Source: Spiroplasma chinense (GTDB taxonomy: Bacteria; Bacillota_I; Bacilli_A; Mycoplasmatales; Mycoplasmataceae). Taken from it: a stretch of DNA of 64,000 nucleotides. Location of the stretch: the NCBI RefSeq assembly GCF_008086545.1, contig NZ_CP043026.1, positions 434,001 to 498,000 on the forward strand, written 5' to 3'. A program made the position numbers and the translations under genes. Positions 1-10,611 of the stretch are shown here, in pieces (within the stretch, counting starts at the first letter, position 1; every line of letters starts with the position of its first letter). Below the pieces are notes generated by a model that was not told the DNA's origin, made no database searches, and was given only the letters and a program-made list of their open reading frames with translations.

Positions 1-587
1 ATATAATAAATTTTAATGATAATTTTTCTCAAAGTATTGGTTACGAACATATAAGTTATTGATGATTGCATAGTTGAATAGTTAACTTGTTAGATTATCA
101 AGAAGAATTAAGCATAAGAGATGGGAATCAAATGTTTATGATGTTTTTAACTTATTTTATTGGAAAAGCTGCTAAATTGAATCCTGACCGTGAAAATGTT
201 GACTACTCAAATAGTGTTTATCAAATTATTCAAAATGATCCTTTCTCGCTAAGAAAGGTTTATCTTGTTAACCCATTTATGAGTCTGGTTTTTATGAGTT
301 TGTATACAGTTCGCTCTAATGATGTAGGTTTAAATAATGTATTGATGAAAAATCTAAATTCTTGACTTATTCTACAAGATATTAAATTGATACAAAATCC
401 GAAATGGATTAATCAACAAAGAGAATTAATTGAACCATATTCTCCTTTAGAAGATGTGCCAACCATTGATTATGAAGAATCTAATGTAGTTTTAAGAAGT
501 GGTGTGTATTATATTTCGTATTTATTTTTTGGGCTAACATTTCTGCTTATAGGACACTTTATTTATATTAGAAAAGTAAAACCATAG
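1..587 (+). CDS. ABC-2 type transporter permease, C-terminal part (starts before window)
   Basis: The reading frame is open from base 3 to the TAG at 585-587 if TGA (63-68, 78-80 and 363-365) is read as tryptophan, and it has no start, so the gene begins left of the window. The visible 194 residues include a hydrophobic end (GVYYISYLFFGLTFLLIGHFIYI) followed by the basic tail RKVKP, typical of a last transmembrane helix with a cytoplasmic end. The ATPase gene follows 12 bases later, so the pair is probably one exporter in the plasma membrane. The assignment rests on this context and on hydrophobicity; no substrate can be named. Confidence 0.6.
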
Positions 588-599
588 AAAGAGGTAAAA

Positions 600-1334
600 A
601 TGATAAGAGTTGAAAATTTAACCAAGTTATTTTCAGAAACAAATGGTGCAAGGGATATAAGTTTTGAACTAGTTCCAGGTGATATTGTAGGAATGGTTGG
701 AGATAATGGTGCTGGTAAGTCAACCATTATAAAAACCTTCTTTAATGAATATAGAAGAAATGATGGAAAAGTTTATTATAATAACGAAGTTATAAACAAA
801 AGAAAATATAAAGATTTTGCTTTTTTTCCAGATCAAAGTATATATCCAAGAAATATATCAATTGAAAGATTTTGTATATACTCTGGTTGTTTATCAAACA
901 TGAGTAAAAAAGAAAGTAAATCTACTACTTTAAAATTATTAAGACATTTAGAACTATTTGAACATAGAACAAAGACTTTCAAAGAATTATCTGCAGGAAT
1001 GCAAAAAAAAGCGCTTTTAGCAATTACAATGGTATCAGATCCAGAAGTTATTATTTTAGACGAACCAACTTCTAACTTAGATGTAAAATCTAGAATAGAA
1101 TTTCTAGATATTCTAAAAAGACTATCAGAAAAAAACAAAATAATAGTTATAACTAGTCACATAATAAATGAATTACAAGGCTTGGTAAATAGGGTATTAA
1201 TTATTAAAGATAGTAGACTAGTGTTAGATAAGTACTTAGAAAATAACGAAAAAATAATAGACTTATACCAACAAAGTGCTTCAAAACATTTTCAACTTGA
1301 TAAACAAGGTTCTTTTGAAGATATATTCTCCTAA
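600..1334 (+). CDS. ABC transporter ATP-binding protein
   Basis: This 244-residue ATPase would energise the membrane protein encoded just upstream. Visible motifs in order are Walker A GDNGAGKST (about residues 34-42), signature LSAGMQKKA (about 130), Walker B VIILDEPTSNLD (about 150-160) and the switch histidine in ITSH. The signature has LSAGM rather than LSGGQ, common in ABC-2 type exporters of the drug and lantibiotic-immunity group. The ATG lies 8 bases after an AAAGAGG ribosome binding site. It ends the operon, since a strong hairpin terminator follows within 6 bases. The transported substrate is unknown. Confidence 0.85.
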   Translation: MIRVENLTKLFSETNGARDISFELVPGDIVGMVGDNGAGKSTIIKTFFNEYRRNDGKVYYNNEVINKRKYKDFAFFPDQSIYPRNISIERFCIYSGCLSNMSKKESKSTTLKLLRHLELFEHRTKTFKELSAGMQKKALLAITMVSDPEVIILDEPTSNLDVKSRIEFLDILKRLSEKNKIIVITSHIINELQGLVNRVLIIKDSRLVLDKYLENNEKIIDLYQQSASKHFQLDKQGSFEDIFS

Positions 1335-1339
1335 TAGCA

Positions 1340-1373
1340 ATTAAAAAACAATAGATTTCTATTGTTTTTTAAT
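1340..1373 (+). terminator. Intrinsic terminator after the ABC operon
   Basis: A 15-bp perfect inverted repeat (ATTAAAAAACAATAG with its complement) around a 4-base loop, ending in a T run, directly after the ATPase stop codon. Confidence 0.85.
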
Positions 1374-1513
1374 TTTCTAAAAAATGCATAAAAACATATA
1401 AATTAACAGCAAATTAAATTATAATAATATTGATTTTATTCTGTGGTCATGACCTTTTTAAAGAATGACCAAACATTTTTAGAAAATTAATAGAACTAAA
1501 TAAGGAGAGAAAT

Positions 1514-3217
1514 ATGGCAGAAATTAAATTTATGGCCTTAGGTGGTCAAGATGAAAGAGGAAAAAACACTTTCATAGTAAGTGTTGACGAAGATTTATTT
1601 GTATTTGATGTAGGAATTAAGTTTCCTGAAAGAAGTATCTTAGGAATTGATGTAGTAATTCCAAGTTTTGACTTTTTAAAAGCAAATTCAAAAAAAATAA
1701 AAGGAATCTTTTTATCAAATCCAAGCAGTAATAATGCTGGAGCAATAAGCTACATTTTAAGAGAAATTGATGCACCAGTTTACTGTAACGAACTTACAAC
1801 AACAATCTTAAAATACAGAAACTTAAAATACAGAATTAAAAATAGAGAAAACAACTTCAAGATAGTTAGAGATAAAGAAATCATTGAATTTGGTAAAAAT
1901 AAAGTAGAATTCTTTAGAACAACTTCAAGTTTCCCAGAAACTTTTGGTTTTGCGTTACATACTGAAGATGGTGTAATTGTTTATGCAGGTGATTACATAA
2001 TGGATGGTAGTGAACAATCTTGATTCTCAACAGACATGAACCACTTGTCTAAAATAGCTGAAAAAGGTGTTTTAGCTTTAATAAGTGATTCAGAGTATGC
2101 TTCAAGAGTTGGATATACTGTTCCAAATCATAGAATTGAAAAATTTATTACAGCACCAATGAAAGATATGAAACACAGACTTGTTTTAGGGATGTTTGAA
2201 GAAGATGTTTTCAAGTTATTTGAAATCATTAAACAAGCAAAAGAACAAGGGAGAAAAATGGCAATTTATGGTAAAACACTTGTAAAAGTTGTTGAATCAA
2301 AAATTATTCAAGAATCTCTTGGGATAAACAAAAATGACATTATTTCATTAAATGACTATATGAAATCTGATGATGGAATATTGATTTTAACTGGAGCTGG
2401 GGATTTACTTTATTCAAGACTTGCAAAAATTGCAACAGGAAATGATGATGTAATAGAATTCTCAGAAAAAGACACAATTATTTTAGCAACTCCACCAGCT
2501 GCTGGGGTTGAAAAAAGACATGCAGAAGTTTTAGATGAACTTGCAAGAACTAATGCAAATATCATTGCTTTAAGTGATAGAAACATTTGATCTATGAGAG
2601 CAAGTTATGAAGACATCAAAATGATGACAAGAATCATGAAGCCAAAAAGTTTCATTCCAATAAAAGGATTATATAAAGACTTTTTAAGTGCAGAAAAAGC
2701 TGCACTTGAAGCTGGAGTTAAACAAGAAAACATTCAATTAATCAATAATGGACAAGTTTTAAAAATCTCAAAAGAAGGAAAACTTGTAATTGCATCAGAA
2801 ATGGTAAAAACAAGCGATGTTTATGTTGATGGAATTGGAGTTGGAGATATTGGAGCTGTTGTTTTAAATGAAAGAAAACAATTAGCAACTGATGGAGCTG
2901 TTATAATTGGTGCAAATATTGATGAAAAAACAAAAGAACTTGTTTCATTAATAGACATTCAAATGAGAGGTGTTATCTATATTCAAGAAGATAACCCAAT
3001 CTTTAAATTAATGCAAAAACAAATTATTGATATTTTAGATCGTCACAGAACAGACACTAAAAATAACCCAACGGCATATGATTTAAATGTAATTAAAAAA
3101 GAGATTATTTCTAGAATTAGAAGCACAATTAAACAAGACACTGGAAAACAACCAATAGTTCTTGTAATTGTAAATGAAATTAACATTAGTAGCTTTTATG
3201 AACCAAGAAAAAGATAG
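1514..3217 (+). CDS. RNase J family protein with a degenerate catalytic site (RNase J2-like)
   Basis: A 567-residue protein with two in-frame TGA tryptophan codons (2021-2023, 2588-2590). The fold is that of RNase J: N-terminal MALGGQDERGKNTF, central beta-CASP region with LISDSEYASRVGYT, later KPKSFIPIKGLYKDF, and a C-terminal domain. The metallo-beta-lactamase metal motif, normally THGHxDH, reads SNPSSNN at residues 68-74, so no ligand remains. The normal HVSGH motif is replaced by IWSMRAS, and HSIPDS by TSSFPET. It is therefore expected to be catalytically dead, perhaps a structural partner of an active RNase J1 elsewhere in the genome, as J2 is in some Firmicutes. The start has GGAGAG 8 bases upstream. 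A short inverted repeat (GGTCAT...ATGACC, 1444-1471) lies in the leader. Confidence 0.85.
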
Positions 3218-3221
3218 CAAT

Positions 3222-3247
3222 AAACACCCTAATATAAGGGTGTTTTT
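3222..3247 (+). terminator. Intrinsic terminator after the RNase J-like gene
   Basis: AAACACCCT and its complement around a short AATATA loop, followed by TTTTT. Confidence 0.85.
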
Positions 3248-3291
3248 GCTTTATTGTTTTAAATCTATATAATAAAGGGTGAGGTGATAAT

Positions 3292-3672
3292 GTGTTAGGA
3301 ATAAAAAAAGCAGGACAAATAACATCAATAGTAATTAATGGTGTAAGTTTGTTTTTGTTATTGATTACTTTGCTGTTTTTGACAACAACAGATATGGTGT
3401 TAGAAGTTGCAAAAGAAAGTATGATTGATGAAGATATAGCTTTAATAGAAGAAGTTGCTAAAATAGCAGTAACTATTTTAGTAGTATTATTCGTTATTTC
3501 AATGATAATTCAAACAATAAGTGTCGTTTTGAACTCATTGGCATTAGCTAAGAATAATGATAAAATAGGTCTTGTAGGTGCTATATTTGCATTACTTAGT
3601 TTAAGTTCTATAATTGGTGGAATTCTAAGTATTGTAGGTATTAGTAACTCTAAAAAAACAGGAACGGAGTAA
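3292..3672 (+). CDS. Small membrane protein, first of a tandem pair
   Basis: A 126-residue protein of unknown function. It has three or four hydrophobic segments (about residues 10-32, 58-82, 92-118), with an acidic stretch DEDIALIEE after the first. It starts at GTG, chosen because GAGGTG lies 6-11 bases upstream and the overlapping ATG frame stops at once. The next gene is a paralogue with the same plan: both begin KKxGxITSIV(I/L)N and both end with a glycine-rich helix GGIL(S/T)I(V/I)G. The shared architecture and 5-base spacing imply a local duplication and co-transcription. It resembles the small DUF4064-type membrane proteins only in general plan. Confidence 0.7.
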   Translation: MLGIKKAGQITSIVINGVSLFLLLITLLFLTTTDMVLEVAKESMIDEDIALIEEVAKIAVTILVVLFVISMIIQTISVVLNSLALAKNNDKIGLVGAIFALLSLSSIIGGILSIVGISNSKKTGTE

Positions 3673-3677
3673 TATTA

Positions 3678-4037
3678 ATGAATGGATTAAAAAAAGGTGG
3701 GCTTATAACATCTATAGTCTTAAACGCGATCGGAGGTTGTGCCTTTGGGGTTTGTGGCTTTATATTTTTATTATTTTTTGCCCTTTCCTCAGATGTCGGG
3801 AAAGCTACAGATGAAGAAACCGGCTCATCATTTTTCCTAGTAGAAGCTCTTATTTTCATTATAATGACAATAATGCAAATAGTTTCTATTGTATTTAGTT
3901 CAATTGCCCTAAAAAAAGGTGATGATACAAAATTTGGATTAACAGCAGGAGTGCTAGGAATCGTAAGTTTTTGTGGTTTAATTGGTGGAATTTTAACAAT
4001 AATTGGTAATTCAACATCAAATAGTAATGAATACTAA
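3678..4037 (+). CDS. Small membrane protein, second of a tandem pair
   Basis: A 119-residue paralogue of the preceding gene, with the same N-terminal motif (GLKKGGLITSIVLNAIGG), a short acidic loop (DVGKATDEETGS) and the C-terminal GLIGGILTIIGNS helix. Three to four membrane segments are visible. Its ribosome binding site (CGGAG) overlaps the stop codon of the first copy, so the two are probably translationally coupled. No catalytic motif is present and the function is unknown. Divergence between the copies is high, so the duplication is old. Confidence 0.7.
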   Translation: MNGLKKGGLITSIVLNAIGGCAFGVCGFIFLLFFALSSDVGKATDEETGSSFFLVEALIFIIMTIMQIVSIVFSSIALKKGDDTKFGLTAGVLGIVSFCGLIGGILTIIGNSTSNSNEY

Positions 4038-4045
4038 ATTATAAA

Positions 4046-4073
4046 CAAAAAAAGGAGATTTATCTCCTTTTTT
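4046..4073. terminator. Bidirectional intrinsic terminator
   Basis: AAAAAAGGAGAT / ATCTCCTTTTTT hairpin with A and T runs on both sides. It closes the paralogue pair on the plus strand and the candidate small RNA on the minus strand. Confidence 0.8.
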
Positions 4074-4148
4074 CTGTAGCTTAGCGCCACTTTCTGTCGT
4101 ATGTCATATCCTATAAGATAGACAACCCAGTCAATTAATAACCGATTA
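4046..4148 (-). ncRNA. Candidate structured small RNA
   Basis: Read on the minus strand, this stretch of about 100 bases has its own promoter, no open reading frame of note, two local stem-loops and a terminator. The first stem is GUCUAUC, loop UUAUAG, GAUA-U-GAC (7 bp with one bulge). The second is GUGGC, loop GCUAA, GCUAC (5 bp with one G-U pair). The terminator hairpin follows 8 bases later. It does not match what I know of 4.5S RNA, tmRNA, RNase P RNA or 6S RNA. No gene follows on this strand that it could lead into, so it is a free-standing transcript rather than a riboswitch. Function unknown. Confidence 0.5.
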
Positions 4149-4153
4149 CTTTT

Positions 4154-4181
4154 ATAATACCATGTTTATATTAGAATGCAA
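4154..4181 (-). promoter_or_regulatory. Promoter of the candidate small RNA
   Basis: On the minus strand: -35 TTGCAT (4181-4176), 16-base spacer, -10 TATTAT (4159-4154). Transcription would start near 4147. Confidence 0.5.
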
Positions 4182-4313
4182 TTATTTTGAACAAAAAAAG
4201 AGATTAAACCATTGTTATTTTTTTTATTACCAAATAACACAATTTTAAAATGTGTAAAAATAAAGACTAAAATGTATTAAAATTATATGGTAAGGGCAAA
4301 TAGGGTGATTTTT

Positions 4314-7259
4314 GTGAACAATTATGAAGACTTTGTAGGTTTTCCTGTAGACGATAATGATTCTGATAGAACTAGGGCGTTTGAATTACAAAAAAAACAA
4401 AGAAGACCAGATTCAATTTCTTGAATAGTTTCTGCTTTAATACTGTTTTTTTTGAGCGTAATTTCTTTGGGAAGAATAACAGTTGTAGGACAAGTTTTAG
4501 ATGATGTAATATTTACATTACCATTTGGGTGATTTAAATACTTTCTATATCTACTATTTTTTGTCATAGACTTTGCAATCTATTTTGGAATAAAAATTAA
4601 ACCTAAAAAAAGATTTATATTTATGATTTTTGTAACATGAATTGTCTTTTGTTGAATAATTTCATCAATTTTATTTATTGTAGCCCATCATATGAAAAGT
4701 CAATCATTTGTTGTTGACAAAGTATTTTCTAAAACTATTTTTGTAGACACTGTTGAATCTTATTTAACTCATTGAAAAAGACATTCTTTCTTTGGAGATG
4801 AAAATAGAAATCTTTTAATATCAAGTAGAGAAAGTTACTTTACAATGTGAGCTGGTGGAGGTTTATTTGGGACTGTATTGGCTGGTATAAGTTCATATAC
4901 CACAATTTATGGAGGTCTTGTTATAGCTTTATTTGGTTTTTATTTAAACATGATTTGAATATTTACTGGAGATCCATTTTACTTATTAAAACCAAAAGGT
5001 AAAAGAAAAGGTAAAAGACTTAGAATTTTATCTCTTAAATCTAAAAATCAATTTAATATTGGTGAAAATAAAAAAAGATCTAGAAAAGGTAAGTTCTTTA
5101 AATTAATTCAATTTGATGAAAATACAACATTGGATAATTTTGATGTTATTTCATCAATTAGAGAATCTGATATGACAATTGAATTACCAAGTTTTATGAA
5201 GGTGCAAGAACATAATGTCTATGCACCAGTGGATGCTGGTTTTTATGATGATAACTTTGATATACCATTTGAAAACAGAAAACCAGATCCTTTTAAAGAC
5301 GTAAAGTTGGAAGAAGAGAAGTTCTTTGGAATTGGAAATAAAGGTTATGAAAATATAGGTTATCAAAGTTCTGAACCAGTATTTTATCAAAACGAAGAAA
5401 CTGAAATAGCCCCAAATGAGCAATTTGAAGCTATGTATTTACCGAGAAGAGAACAAAAACCTGAAAATGAAGTACCTGCAAATTCCTTATATGGTAAAGA
5501 AGTAAGTCAAGATGAGGTTCGTAAAAAACTTGAAAGAGAAGCTCGTATCACTCCACATGGTGGAAATGGTAGAACAAGAGAAATACTTGGGGAAATGAAA
5601 TCATCTAATTTTGACAATACAAGTCAATTATCTTTAGAAGAATTTATAAGTTCTTCTAATTCTGAAATTAATCAAAGAAATGAAAATGTTCAAAAAGCAA
5701 GTGATTATGTTTCACCAATGGAAGATATCTTTACAAAAACTGTTGTAAATGGTTATGGAAGATTTACTCCAAGAAACCAAAATACTCAAACTATTGAATT
5801 GAATCATAATAATGCAACAGAAAAAGAATTGTATGTAAATAATAATTATGTTTTACCTGACATTGAAATATTGAATAAAGATTTAAATAATCAAAAAGAG
5901 TTTGAAAAACTTAAAGAAATGGCTCAGTTGAAAGCAAATTCAATTGATGCAACATTTGAACAATTTGGAGTTAAAGCCAAAGTTGTAAATATGAATATTG
6001 GACCTAGTGTTACAAAATTTGAAATTCAACCAAGTCCAGGTACTAAAGTAAATTCAATTACAAGTTTAGAAAACGACTTGAAACTTGCATTAGCAAATCA
6101 ACACGTTAGAATTGAAGCGCCAATTCAAGGAAAAGCTGCAGTTGGTATAGAAGTACCAAATGATAATCCTGTAATAGTGCCAATTAGAAGTGTTATTCAA
6201 AATGTACCAATTCAAAAATTAAACTCAAAACTTTTATTTGCAATTGGTAAAACTGTAACAGGAGAAATGTTATTTGGTGAATTAGATAAAGCACCCCACT
6301 TGTTAGTTGCAGGTTCAACTGGTAGTGGAAAATCAGTTATGATTAATGGTATTATTTCATCAATCTTGATGAGAGCAAAACCTCATGAAGTTAAATTCTT
6401 AATGATCGACCCTAAAAAAGTTGAATTATCTACTTATGCAAATATTCCTCACCTTTTAACACCAGTTATTAGTGATATGAATCTTGCAAATAATGCATTA
6501 AAAAAAGTAATTAATGAAATGGATAGAAGATATGTTTTATTCACAAAAAATGGTGTAAAAAACATTGAAACTTATAATGCAAAAATAAGAGATGATAAGA
6601 AGAAACTTCCTTTCTATGTAATTATTATTGATGAGTTAGCAGACCTTATGATGACAGCAAACAAAAAAGATGTTGAAGAATCAATTACAAGACTTACTCA
6701 AATGGCAAGAGCTGCTGGTATTCATTTAATTGTAGCTACCCAAAGACCTTCAACTGATGTCTTAACAGGAGTTATTAAATCAAATATACCTACTAGAATA
6801 AGTTTTGCAGTAGCTTCTGCAATTGACTCAAGAACTATTCTAGATTCTTCTGGAGCTGAAAAATTAATCGGAAGAGGAGACTTACTTTACTTACCACCTG
6901 GTAGTTCTAGTTTAATGAGAGCACAAGGGGTATTTATAAGTGATGATGAAATCGAAAGATTAGTGGATCACTGTTCAAAACAACAAAGACAAATGTTTGA
7001 TGAAGAATTCATGCAAATGGAAAATGATAATGATAATGGATATGGTGACTTTGATGAAAAAGATGAATTGTTTGAAGAAGTTAAAGATTACATAATCAGA
7101 GAACAAAAAGCATCAACAAGTTTAATTCAAAGAAAATTCAAAATCGGTTATAATAGAGCCGCAAGGATTATTGATGAATTAGAAGCTATGGGGGTTATTG
7201 GACCACAAAATAGCACTAAATCAAGAGATATCTATGTCAAAAAAGAAGAAATTTATTAA
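4314..7259 (+). CDS. ftsK: DNA translocase FtsK
   Basis: A 981-residue ATP-driven DNA pump that clears chromosome ends from the division site. The first 270 residues hold about four membrane helices and contain several TGA tryptophan codons, so the gene is much longer than a standard-code reading suggests. A long acidic, asparagine-rich linker follows, then the motor with Walker A GSTGSGKS (near residue 670), Walker B VIIIDELADLM and the ATQRPSTDVLTG segment. The C-terminal gamma domain is a winged helix (DYIIREQKASTSLIQRKF...RAARIIDELEAMGVIGP) that would read KOPS-like sequences. The start is GTG at 4314, preceded 5 bases upstream by AGGGTGA. Upstream spacing and a following terminator make it a single-gene unit. 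Confidence 0.95.
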
Positions 7260-7288
7260 AACGTGATTAAATTAATCACGTTTTTTTA
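7258..7288 (+). terminator. Intrinsic terminator after ftsK
   Basis: ACGTGATTA / TAATCACGT hairpin with a 3-base loop, then seven or more T, touching the stop codon. Confidence 0.85.
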
Positions 7289-7338
7289 TTTATAATAAAA
7301 TTAATTGTTTAGCAACAATTGGGGGAGGGTGTTTTTTT

Positions 7339-9126
7339 ATGATAATTGAAAATCAAATAAAGCTAATACCTGAAAAACCAGGTTGTTATGTTTACTATAA
7401 TAAAAATAAACAAGTTATTTATGTTGGAAAAGCTAAAAATTTAAAACGAAGAGTTTCTTCGTATTTCAATAAAGCACATAACATAAAAACTACAAAACTT
7501 GTTAGAGATATAGTTTCTTTTGAAACTTTTATAACTCAAAATGAAAAAGAATCTCTACTTTTAGAACAAAATTTAATTAAAAAATATAAACCCAGATATA
7601 ATGTTGTATTAAATGATGATAAGAAATATCCATACATTGCAATTACAAATGAAAAAGACCCTAAATATATTTATATTAGAAATTTTGATAAGAAAAATAA
7701 AGCTTCATTTGGACCATTACCAGATGGTTCAAGTGCAAGAAATATTTTGTATGCTCTTGAAAGAATTTATCCTTTAAGAAGATGTAATGGTAATTTAGGA
7801 GAACCTTGTATTTATTATCATATCAATCAATGTAGTGGTGCTTGTTTTAAAGAAGTTGAGCCTAAATATTATCAAGACCAAATTGAAAAAGTTACAAACT
7901 TTTTCAATGGAAAATCAAATGATGTTGAAAAAAGATTAAATGAAAAAATGGTAAGAGCTGCAGAAAATTTACAATTTGAAGAAGCACAAAGAATTAAAGA
8001 GTTAATCGGTCATTTATCATTTACACTTACAAAACAAGATGTTGATTTAAATGATAATTTAAACAGAGATGTCTTTAATTATTTTGAATACGAAGAATAT
8101 ATTTGTTTAAATGTTTTATTTTACAGAAATGGAAAATTGACATTAAAGAACAATGAAATAATTAAAAATGACGGACAAGATATTGCAGAACTTTTTAAAA
8201 GTTTTATTATGCAAATATACACTAAAAACTTAGTTCCAGATTACGTGTTAGTACCAAAAGAAATTGAAGTTGGAGATTTAAAAAGTATTTTTGGAGATAG
8301 ATTAATTGATGATAGTTTAGAAAATTCAAAAAGATTAATAGAACTTTCAAAAGATAATGCGAAGGAATTCTTACTTCAAAAAATTCATTACAGTGATCAA
8401 GTTCAAGTTACAAAACAAGATATTTTAAATGAATTAAAAGATGCATTTAATTTACCAACATATCCATTTCATATTGAAATGTATGATGTTGCAAATATTC
8501 TTGATGAATTTGTAACTGGTGCTATGGTTGTATTTAAAGAAGGTTTGCCAAGTAAAAATGATTTTAGAAAATACAATATAGATATTGACCAAGAGGGTGA
8601 TTATCACAGAATGTATGACATGATTTATAGAAGATATAAACGTGATATCAATAACCCAGAAAAATTTGCAGATCTAATAATAATGGATGGGGGAATAATT
8701 CAAGTTCATGCTGCTAAAAAAGCTTTAGATGAACTTGAAATTAAAGTTCCTGTAATTGGATTGGTTAAAAATGATAAACATAAAACAGAATATGTTTTAG
8801 ATTTAAACGAACAAAAAGTTTATTTAGATAAACAAAGTGAATTATTTAAGTTACTTGAATCATTCCAGTTGAGAGTTCATAACTTTGCAATTTCAGGATT
8901 TAGAAAAAGACAAGTAAAAGGAACTATAAAAAATAATGAACTTGAAAATGTAAAAGGTATTGGTTCACTAACCATTAAGAAACTTTATGAAAAATTTATT
9001 AACTTAGAAAATATGAGTCAAGCTAGTTCAGAAGAGTTGAATGAAATAATAAAAAATAAAAATGTTAGCGAAAGATTGGTAGAATATTTAAAAGGAAGAA
9101 AAGAAAATGAGCAAAGTAAAAATTAA
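7339..9126 (+). CDS. uvrC: Excinuclease ABC subunit C
   Basis: UvrC makes both incisions around a DNA lesion after UvrA-UvrB loading. The 595 residues match the family length. The GIY-YIG nuclease is at the N-terminus (PGCYVYYNKNKQVIYVGKAKNLKRRV, residues 14-39), the cysteine pairs RRCNGNLGEPCIYYHINQCSGAC follow at about 150-175, a UvrB-binding UVR motif (AAENLQFEEAQRIKELI) lies near 215, and the RNase H-like half contains EMYDVANI, IMDGGIIQ and the C-terminal helix-hairpin-helix region LENVKGIGSLTIKKLYE. A strong GGGGGAGGG ribosome binding site precedes it. Its last 20 bases overlap the MATE gene, so the two are probably co-transcribed. Confidence 0.96.
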   Translation: MIIENQIKLIPEKPGCYVYYNKNKQVIYVGKAKNLKRRVSSYFNKAHNIKTTKLVRDIVSFETFITQNEKESLLLEQNLIKKYKPRYNVVLNDDKKYPYIAITNEKDPKYIYIRNFDKKNKASFGPLPDGSSARNILYALERIYPLRRCNGNLGEPCIYYHINQCSGACFKEVEPKYYQDQIEKVTNFFNGKSNDVEKRLNEKMVRAAENLQFEEAQRIKELIGHLSFTLTKQDVDLNDNLNRDVFNYFEYEEYICLNVLFYRNGKLTLKNNEIIKNDGQDIAELFKSFIMQIYTKNLVPDYVLVPKEIEVGDLKSIFGDRLIDDSLENSKRLIELSKDNAKEFLLQKIHYSDQVQVTKQDILNELKDAFNLPTYPFHIEMYDVANILDEFVTGAMVVFKEGLPSKNDFRKYNIDIDQEGDYHRMYDMIYRRYKRDINNPEKFADLIIMDGGIIQVHAAKKALDELEIKVPVIGLVKNDKHKTEYVLDLNEQKVYLDKQSELFKLLESFQLRVHNFAISGFRKRQVKGTIKNNELENVKGIGSLTIKKLYEKFINLENMSQASSEELNEIIKNKNVSERLVEYLKGRKENEQSKN

Positions 9127-10570
9127 AAAAGAAAAAGTCGAAATCCTGCCATTTGAAAAAATTAAAACACCTTTTTGGAAGGTAGATGATTTAAAAGAAA
9201 TCACAACAATGGCGATTCCAATTTTTATTCAATTATTATTTAATATTTTAATTTCACAAATAAATTTAATTGCAATAAATCATTATAGACATGGTGTCTA
9301 TTCTGAAGCGGTTGCAAAAGCTGTGTTGTCTTACAATACTTTACAATTCATTCCCAGCCTAATTGCAACTGGAACTATTGTTGTTGCAGGTAACTTAATT
9401 GGACAGGGAAGAAAAGAAGAAGTTTCTAAGGTTGTAGTAACTGGACTGTTAATAAATTTTGTTATTAGTGCATTTATCTTTGCAACAATAGAAACATTAA
9501 GTGATCAAATTGTTCACTTAATGAATGCAGATAATTTAAGAGTTATTAAAGAAGGTGATGTGGTTCTTGAAAACAGTGAACTTAGATTCGTTTCTAGTTA
9601 CTATAGAATCTTAAATGTTAATATCTTAACTTTATCTTTATCTCAAGTTTTTGTAGCTGGGCTACAATCAATGAAAAAAAGTACTTATGTAACAATTGGT
9701 ACAGTTATAGCTAACGTTATAGATTTAATATTAGTTTCTGTTTTATTATATGGAACAAAATTAAATCCAATTTGAAGTGCATTGACCATTCCAATTACAG
9801 GAGTATTTCAAATAATTTATATGATGTTTATGTGTTTCAAGTTTATTGATTTTAAAGTAAATAGAGGAAAACAATTAAACTGAATTTATGCAAAAGAAAC
9901 TTTAAAAACAGGACTTCCAATAACAATTGAAATGGGAGTTTGAAATTTATGTAACTTTGGAACTGGGGTTGCTATTGCAAAACTTGGAGGAACAGGGGCA
10001 GAAGATGATAACCCTTGAATAGTGTTGCATAGAAATGCAAACAGCATTGGACAATATTCAACAGCCTTTATTCAAGCAATGGGTACAGTTACATCTGTAT
10101 TTGTAGCTAGAAAAATTGGAGAAGACGATAGACAAGGAGCTTATGAAACAGCTATAAACTGTTGAAAAGCTGCGATTTACGCAACTTTATTGGCAAACAT
10201 TCTTATGTTAGCTCTAAGTTATCCACTTCTTGAATTGCTAGGTTCTCAAGGTAAATCATGACCTTGAGGAGTTGGGATGCTTTCAATTTATGCTGTAAAA
10301 ATTCTATTCGATACAGTTAATATGACTTTACTAAGAGCACTTTGAAGTGCAGGAGATCTTTGATATCCAATTTTAGTATCATTTGTAACTATGGGAATAG
10401 GAATGGTAGCTTTACCATTTGTTGTAATATATGGTTTTGATTTACTTGGTGGATGAGGGTTAATGGCAATTTATGCAGTTCTTTCAGTTGACCCAATTAG
10501 TAGATCTATAATTTATGTAATACGATGAATTGGTGGAAAATGACAAAAATATATGCATATTATCAAATAA
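9107..10570 (+). CDS. MATE family efflux transporter
   Basis: A 487-residue polytopic membrane protein with about twelve helices. The N-terminal DLKEITTMAIPIFIQLLFNILISQINLI and the first-repeat segment ATGTIVVAGNLIGQGRKEEVSKVVVTG are typical of MATE-type cation-coupled exporters, and the second half repeats the pattern (AFIQAMGTVTSVFVARKIGEDDRQGAYETAINCW). Many tryptophans are TGA, so standard-code translation would break it after residue 222. The start ATG lies inside the end of uvrC, 20 bases before its stop, with AAGAAAAGAAA as a weak binding site, suggesting translational coupling. The substrate cannot be told from sequence. Confidence 0.88.
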
Positions 10571-10611
10571 AAAGTGTATAATATCATAGTTAAATAAAGG
10601 GGACTAACATT

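Noticed and set aside
4074-4150. Possible tRNA or 4.5S RNA on the minus strand
   Set aside because: No T-loop GTTCGA-type sequence, no cloverleaf and no SRP GGTCAG/GGAAG-type core; kept only as an unassigned RNA.
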